10,342 nt of DNA from Planctomycetes bacterium UBA4800. Its GTDB lineage: Bacteria; Planctomycetota; UBA8108; UBA8890; UBA8898. The DNA lies in NCBI GenBank assembly GCA_002402755.1, contig DHGK01000183.1, positions 1 through 10,342 of the forward strand, written 5' to 3'. The position numbers and the translations under genes are program-made. Positions 6,801 to 10,342 of the stretch are shown here, in pieces. The notes below the pieces were generated by a model that made no database searches, was not told where the DNA came from, and saw only the letters and a list, made by a program, of their open reading frames with translations. Positions within the stretch are counted from its first letter, which is position 1, and the number at the start of each line of letters is the position of its first letter.

Positions 6801-7962
6801 CCGGCGGCAGGCACAGCTTCCCGAGCACCGGCGCCCCCCGGCAGCCGGTCGTGCCCGGGAACGAGGCCGGAACGCCCCACACGAACGCCGCGGCGAGCAG
6901 CGCGAACGCCGCGCCCTCGCGCGCCTCCTCCGGCCAGCCTATGTCGGCGCTCGCCACGATCGGCAGCGGGGCGAGGCGCCGCCTGAGCGCGCCCAGAATC
7001 GCCGGGTTGCGAACGCCGCCGCCGGCCGCGACGACGTCGGCCGGCCGCAGCGGCAGGGCCTCGATGCCGCGCGCGATCGTCTCGACCGTGAAGGCGGTCA
7101 GCGTCGCGAGGAGATCCTCGGGCGCGCGGGGCGTGCGGAGAATCCGCGCGAGGAACTCCGCGCCGAACAGCTCGCGGCCGGTCGACTTGGGCGGCGGCTC
7201 CCCGAAATACGGATGCGCGAGCAGCCGCGCGAGTAGCCGCCGGTCGACAGCGCCGCGCGCGGCCAGGCGGCCGCCGCGATCCATGGCGAGCCTGCCGCCG
7301 CTCGCCGCCGCGGCCGCGGCGTCGAGCAACATCACCCCGGGCCCCGTGTCGAACGCGAGCACCGGCGCGCCCGCGCCGTCGAGCAGCGTCACGTTGGCGA
7401 TGCCGCCGATGTTGAGGCAGGCGCGCGGGCGGCCGCGCGGGCGAAAGAGAATGCCGTCGGCGAACGGCACGAGCGGCGCGCCTTCCCCGCCCGCCGCGAC
7501 ATCGGCGGGCCTGAAGTCGGCGACGACGGGCGCCCGCAACGCCGCCGCGATCTCGGCGGGCTCGCCGATCTGCCAGGAGACGGGAAGATCTCCGCCGAGC
7601 GCACGCGCGCCGCGCCGGGCGTCCGCCCGCGGCCGGTGCCACAGCGAATGGCCGTGCGAGCCGATGAGATCGACCCGCGCGATCCGCGCGGCGGCGAGGT
7701 GGCGCTGCACGCTCGCCGCGAAGCGCCTCCCGAGAAGGACGTGCAGGCCGGCGAGCTCGGGCACGGACAGGGAGGCCGCGCGCAGCAGGAGCGCCCTGAG
7801 CGCCGCCGGATACGCCTCATCGCGGTGCGACAGGAACCGCGCCGAAAGCGCCGCGCCACGGCGCGCGACCTCGATGATCACGGTCGAGACGCCGTTGCAC
7901 GACGTCCCGGACATGATTCCCGCCGCGGTCAGGGTGCGGCGCGCCTGGATCGCGATCACCAT
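6793..7962 (-). CDS. anmK: Anhydro-N-acetylmuramic acid kinase (AnmK) homologue
   Basis: AnmK cleaves and phosphorylates 1,6-anhydro-MurNAc to MurNAc-6-phosphate with ATP, a cytoplasmic step of peptidoglycan recycling. The 389-residue product shows the family landmarks in order: MSGTS (17-21), GSHGHSLWH (101-109), ADFRPADVAAGGEGAPLVP (148-166), LNIGGIAN (183-190), FDTGPG (204-209, with D205 matching the catalytic Asp), HPYFGEPPPKSTGRELF (250-266), and AAGGGVRNP (312-320). The first nucleotide loop is unusual: it reads SGTSCNGVS where E. coli has SGTSLDGVD, so two Asp are replaced, and the residue after DTGPG is Val and not Asn. Activity is therefore likely but not certain. The start ATG lacks a Shine-Dalgarno sequence, and a TATAAT lies 8 bases upstream, so the mRNA may be leaderless. 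The ATG of residue 17 (preceded by GGCGGG) is an alternative. No murQ or nagK is visible nearby. Confidence 0.88.
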   Translation of the reverse strand: MVIAIQARRTLTAAGIMSGTSCNGVSTVIIEVARRGAALSARFLSHRDEAYPAALRALLLRAASLSVPELAGLHVLLGRRFAASVQRHLAAARIARVDLIGSHGHSLWHRPRADARRGARALGGDLPVSWQIGEPAEIAAALRAPVVADFRPADVAAGGEGAPLVPFADGILFRPRGRPRACLNIGGIANVTLLDGAGAPVLAFDTGPGVMLLDAAAAAASGGRLAMDRGGRLAARGAVDRRLLARLLAHPYFGEPPPKSTGRELFGAEFLARILRTPRAPEDLLATLTAFTVETIARGIEALPLRPADVVAAGGGVRNPAILGALRRRLAPLPIVASADIGWPEEAREGAAFALLAAAFVWGVPASFPGTTGCRGAPVLGKLCLPPGR

Positions 7963-7970
7963 GGGTTCGC

Positions 7971-7976
7971 ATTATA
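7971..7976 (-). promoter_or_regulatory. Consensus -10 box immediately upstream of anmK
   Basis: On the minus strand 7976-7971 is a perfect TATAAT. Transcription would begin about seven bases further, at or within a few bases of the anmK ATG at 7962, predicting a leaderless or nearly leaderless transcript for the minus-strand run. No clear -35 hexamer is present. Confidence 0.55.
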
Positions 7977-7978
7977 CT
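7973..7978 (+). promoter_or_regulatory. Candidate -10 box for the HzsA-like gene
   Basis: TATACT (five of six to consensus) on the plus strand overlaps the opposite TATAAT by four bases. Transcription from about 7985 would give a leader of some 28 bases that keeps the GGGAGGAG ribosome site at 7999-8006. No good -35 is seen. Confidence 0.45.
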
Positions 7979-8012
7979 ACAGGAACGGACACGGCTCTGG
8001 GAGGAGCCTTCG

Positions 8013-10277
8013 ATGCACACGGCACTCGGCGCCATGCTGGCGGCGCTCGCGCTCGCGGGAGCGGAGTCCGACGACTACCGCGCGACCGTCGAGGCCGACT
8101 GGGCGCGACAGGAAGCGCGCCGCGGGCGCGCCGGCGATTCGCCCGCGGCGGTCGCGGAGGCGCTCGCCATGGCGCAGCGGCTCGTCGCGAATGCTGCCGG
8201 CGGCGGCGCCGAGGCCCTCGCCGCGCTCCGCGGGCGGGCCGCGCGACTCGACGAGCTCGATGCCCCCGCGCGCCGGCAACTCTACCGCGATATCCGCTGG
8301 GTCGCGCGCGACGCCGCGCTCCGGAGCGCGCTCCCGGCCGGAACGCCCATCGCCTTCCTGGAGCGCAAGCGCTTCATCTGCCAGATGCTCCACGAGTACC
8401 TCGGGTACTACTACGACTACGCCGGCATCGCCGGCGGCGGCGTGTTCGTCCTGGAGCGGCCCGGCGCATCGTTCGCCGCCCGCGACCTGACGGGCGGCCG
8501 TCTCGGGCGCGGCAACTTCACGACGCTCTCCCTTTCCTACGACGCGCGGACCGTCTACTTCGCCTTCTGTCCGCGCGCCGACGAGAAGCCCGACTACTAC
8601 TCGCCCGGCCGGCGCTGCTTCCACATCTTCGCCATGGGCATCGACGGCGGCGGCCTCAGGCAGCTCACGGACGGCCCCGATGACGACTTCGACCCGTGCG
8701 AGCTCCCCGGCGGCGGCATCGCCTTCATGTCGACGCGGCGGGGCGGCTTCGGCCGCTGCCACAACCCCTGGGAGCCGCTCCCGGCGTACACGCTGCACCG
8801 CATGGACCGCGACGGCGGCAACGTGCGCACCTTGTCGTTTCACGAGACCAACGAGTGGCACCCGAGCGTGCTCGGCGACGGCCGCATCGTCTACAGCCGC
8901 TGGGATTACGTGGACCGCTCGGCCGCCCACTTCCACGGCCTGTGGACGAGCAACCCCGACGGCACCAACCCCATGGAGATCTTCGGCAGCTACACGCAGG
9001 AGATCAACGCGTGCTTCCAGCCACGGGCCGTCCCGGGGTCGAACAAGATCCTGTTCGTGGCCGGCGCGCATCACGCGGCCGTCGGCGGCTCGCTCGTCAT
9101 GGTCGACCCGGACCGCGCGGCGCTCGACCCCGCGACCGGCGAGACGAGCCTCGATGCGATCGAGCGCGTGACGCCCGAGGTCTGCTTCCCCGAGGCGCCC
9201 GGCTGGCCGGCGAGCTACTTCCACGCGCCGTGGCCGCTCTCGGAGCGCTGGTTTCTGGTCGGCTTCAGCTTCGACCCGCTGCCCGGCATGGGCCCCGGCG
9301 TCAAGGAGGACACGGAAACCGGCCTGTATCTCCTCGACCGCTCGGGGTGCCTCGAGCTCCTCTTTCGCCGCCCGGGGATCTCCGCCATGTACCCGATCCC
9401 CTGCGCGCCGCGGCCCGTGCCGCCCGCCGTTGCCGGCGCGTGCGACCCCGCGCTCGGCGACGAGGGCGAGTTCTTCCTGCGCGATGTGCGCCTGAGCCAC
9501 TTCCCGCTGCCCGCCTCGCGCCCGGTTCGCGCCTTGCGCGTCTTCCAGGTGCTCCCGAAGAGCGAGACGCACGTCGCCAACCGCCCGCGCCTCGGCTACG
9601 CGAACGCCGAGTCGGCGCGCATGCTCCTCGGGACGGTGCCCGTCGAGCCGGACGGCTCGGCCTGCTTCCGCGCACCGGCGCGAAAACCGCTCTACTTCCA
9701 GGCGGTCGACGGCGAGGGCCGGGCGGTTCAGGGCATGCGCAGCATCACGTACCTCCAGCCGGGCGAGCGACGCGGCTGCGTCGGGTGCCACGAGCGGCGC
9801 CACTCCTCGCCGCCCGAGGCGCGGGCGGCGGCGCTCGGCCGCCCGCCGTCGCGCATCGAGCCCGGCCCCGACGGCACGCGGCCCTGGAGCTACGCGCGCC
9901 TCGTGCAGCCGCTCCTCGACGCGCGCTGCGTGCGCTGCCACGACGGCGGCGAGGGCGCGCCCGCGCCGGCGCTCACCGGCGCGCCGCGCGGCGAGTTCAC
10001 GGTGTCGTACGAGGAACTCAAGCCCTACGCGCGCTGGTACGAATGGGGCGAGGGCATTCCCGGCTTCGTCACCAGGCCGGGCCGGATGCCCGCGGACGAA
10101 AGCCCCCTCTGCCGCATCATCGCGGACGATCGCCACAAGGAGCTTCTGAGCGGCGAGGAGCGCCGGGCGATCTACCTGTGGCTGGACGGCAACGCGCCGT
10201 TCTACGGCGCGTACGCCGAGGAGGCGCGGGCGGCGCAGCGCCGCGGCGCGGCGGTGCCGCCGCCCGAACTGCAGTAG
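8013..10277 (+). CDS. HzsA-related diheme c-type protein with beta-propeller (PD40) repeats
   Basis: This 754-residue exported protein is related to the hydrazine synthase alpha subunit. A short signal peptide (about 1-17, cleavage near LAGA) precedes a helical region (20-115). TolB/PD40-type propeller strands follow (about 165-450), including DDDFDPCELPGGGIAFMSTR (223-242) and DGRIVYSRWDYVDRS (289-303). The hydrazine-synthase-alpha middle domain (about 505-600) contains GTVPVEPDGSACFRAPA (540-556), LYFQAVDGEGRAVQGMRS (560-577) and the first heme site C589-V-G-C592-H593. A second heme site, C639-V-R-C642-H643, sits in a cytochrome-like C-terminal domain ending WLDGNAPFYGAY (723-734). About ten further Cys suggest disulfides. 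GGGAGGAG at 7999-8006 fixes the ATG. Such relatives are widespread in planctomycetes that do not do anammox. No HzsB/HzsC partner is adjacent, so hydrazine synthesis is not implied. Its redox substrate is unknown. Confidence 0.88.
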   Translation: MHTALGAMLAALALAGAESDDYRATVEADWARQEARRGRAGDSPAAVAEALAMAQRLVANAAGGGAEALAALRGRAARLDELDAPARRQLYRDIRWVARDAALRSALPAGTPIAFLERKRFICQMLHEYLGYYYDYAGIAGGGVFVLERPGASFAARDLTGGRLGRGNFTTLSLSYDARTVYFAFCPRADEKPDYYSPGRRCFHIFAMGIDGGGLRQLTDGPDDDFDPCELPGGGIAFMSTRRGGFGRCHNPWEPLPAYTLHRMDRDGGNVRTLSFHETNEWHPSVLGDGRIVYSRWDYVDRSAAHFHGLWTSNPDGTNPMEIFGSYTQEINACFQPRAVPGSNKILFVAGAHHAAVGGSLVMVDPDRAALDPATGETSLDAIERVTPEVCFPEAPGWPASYFHAPWPLSERWFLVGFSFDPLPGMGPGVKEDTETGLYLLDRSGCLELLFRRPGISAMYPIPCAPRPVPPAVAGACDPALGDEGEFFLRDVRLSHFPLPASRPVRALRVFQVLPKSETHVANRPRLGYANAESARMLLGTVPVEPDGSACFRAPARKPLYFQAVDGEGRAVQGMRSITYLQPGERRGCVGCHERRHSSPPEARAAALGRPPSRIEPGPDGTRPWSYARLVQPLLDARCVRCHDGGEGAPAPALTGAPRGEFTVSYEELKPYARWYEWGEGIPGFVTRPGRMPADESPLCRIIADDRHKELLSGEERRAIYLWLDGNAPFYGAYAEEARAAQRRGAAVPPPELQ

Positions 10278-10285
10278 AGGTGTAC

Positions 10286-10342
10286 ATGACGGAATCGATG
10301 CCGGAGACGCTCACCGGGGCCCAGCGGCGGCGCCTGCGCGCC
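10286..10342 (+). CDS. Start of probable YhbY/CRM-domain RNA-binding protein (cut by window edge)
   Basis: Nineteen codons are visible. After a short leader, residues 9-19 read LTGAQRRRLRA, which matches the N-terminal start of the YhbY family (LTGKQRRxLR-type), a single CRM domain protein bound to pre-50S ribosomal subunits. AGAGG at 10276-10280, overlapping the TAG of the HzsA-like gene, lies five bases before the ATG, so it is probably translated from the same transcript. An in-frame ATG at codon 5 is an alternative start. The call rests on only eleven residues. Confidence 0.55.
   Translation, partial: MTESMPETLTGAQRRRLRA

Noticed and set aside
7977..10136. A 719-codon minus-strand open frame opposite the HzsA-like gene
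   Set aside because: Low-complexity Arg/Ala/Glu/Val product. The plus-strand gene has a ribosome site, signal peptide, domain signatures and two heme motifs.
8013..10277. Evidence for anammox metabolism
   Set aside because: Only an HzsA-like protein is present. Such relatives occur in many non-anammox bacteria, and its heme site differs from what I recall for true HzsA.
1..10342. Mobile elements, CRISPR arrays, phage or defence genes
   Set aside because: No transposase, integrase or nuclease motif, no direct repeats with spacers, and no clear drop in GC except short promoter regions and the left edge.

Overview
The window is a GC-rich bacterial chromosomal segment with eight complete genes, a ninth cut by the right edge, and little intergenic DNA. 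Several features suggest a Planctomycetota-like bacterium or a close PVC-type relative. There is an exported protein with a type I dockerin and the Cys-rich tail common in planctomycete surface proteins, a secreted DUF1573 protein, and a large diheme protein related to hydrazine synthase alpha (HzsA). The phylum is an inference from gene style and not from a marker gene. I see no transposase, integrase, CRISPR array, tRNA or rRNA.

Layout. (1) At 68-703, minus, is queE, a radical-SAM enzyme of the queuosine/7-deazaguanine pathway. It diverges from a plus-strand DUF1573 gene (809-1846), and the 105-bp gap has back-to-back -10 boxes. (2) A perfect 10-bp hairpin at 1862-1885 separates the DUF1573 gene from the oncoming minus-strand genes. 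(3) A minus-strand run follows. Read from its promoter end it is: anmK-type kinase (7962-6793), HI0933/BaiN-type flavoprotein (6790-5495), two-module dockerin protein (5462-4152), then after 91 bp a tandem pair of zinc-dependent medium-chain dehydrogenases (4060-2993 and 2989-1889). The two dehydrogenases are 3 bp apart. (4) Diverging from anmK across 50 bp is the HzsA-related gene (8013-10277), and 8 bp after it is the start of a probable YhbY-type RNA-binding protein.

How the genes may work together. anmK (cell-wall sugar recycling) and the flavoprotein are tightly coupled: the stop codon of the first lies inside the Shine-Dalgarno sequence of the second. The two dehydrogenases almost certainly share a transcript and may do successive or opposing oxidations of a polyol or sugar. 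Three products carry signal peptides (DUF1573, dockerin protein, HzsA-like), so part of the window serves the cell envelope.

The most notable items are the HzsA-like diheme protein without hydrazine synthase partners, with His four residues after its first CxxCH; the altered nucleotide-loop motif of the AnmK homologue; the likely leaderless anmK start; and the duplicated module of the dockerin protein. I found no clear undescribed multi-gene system. Most of the window looks like ordinary chromosome with a few lineage-specific envelope genes.
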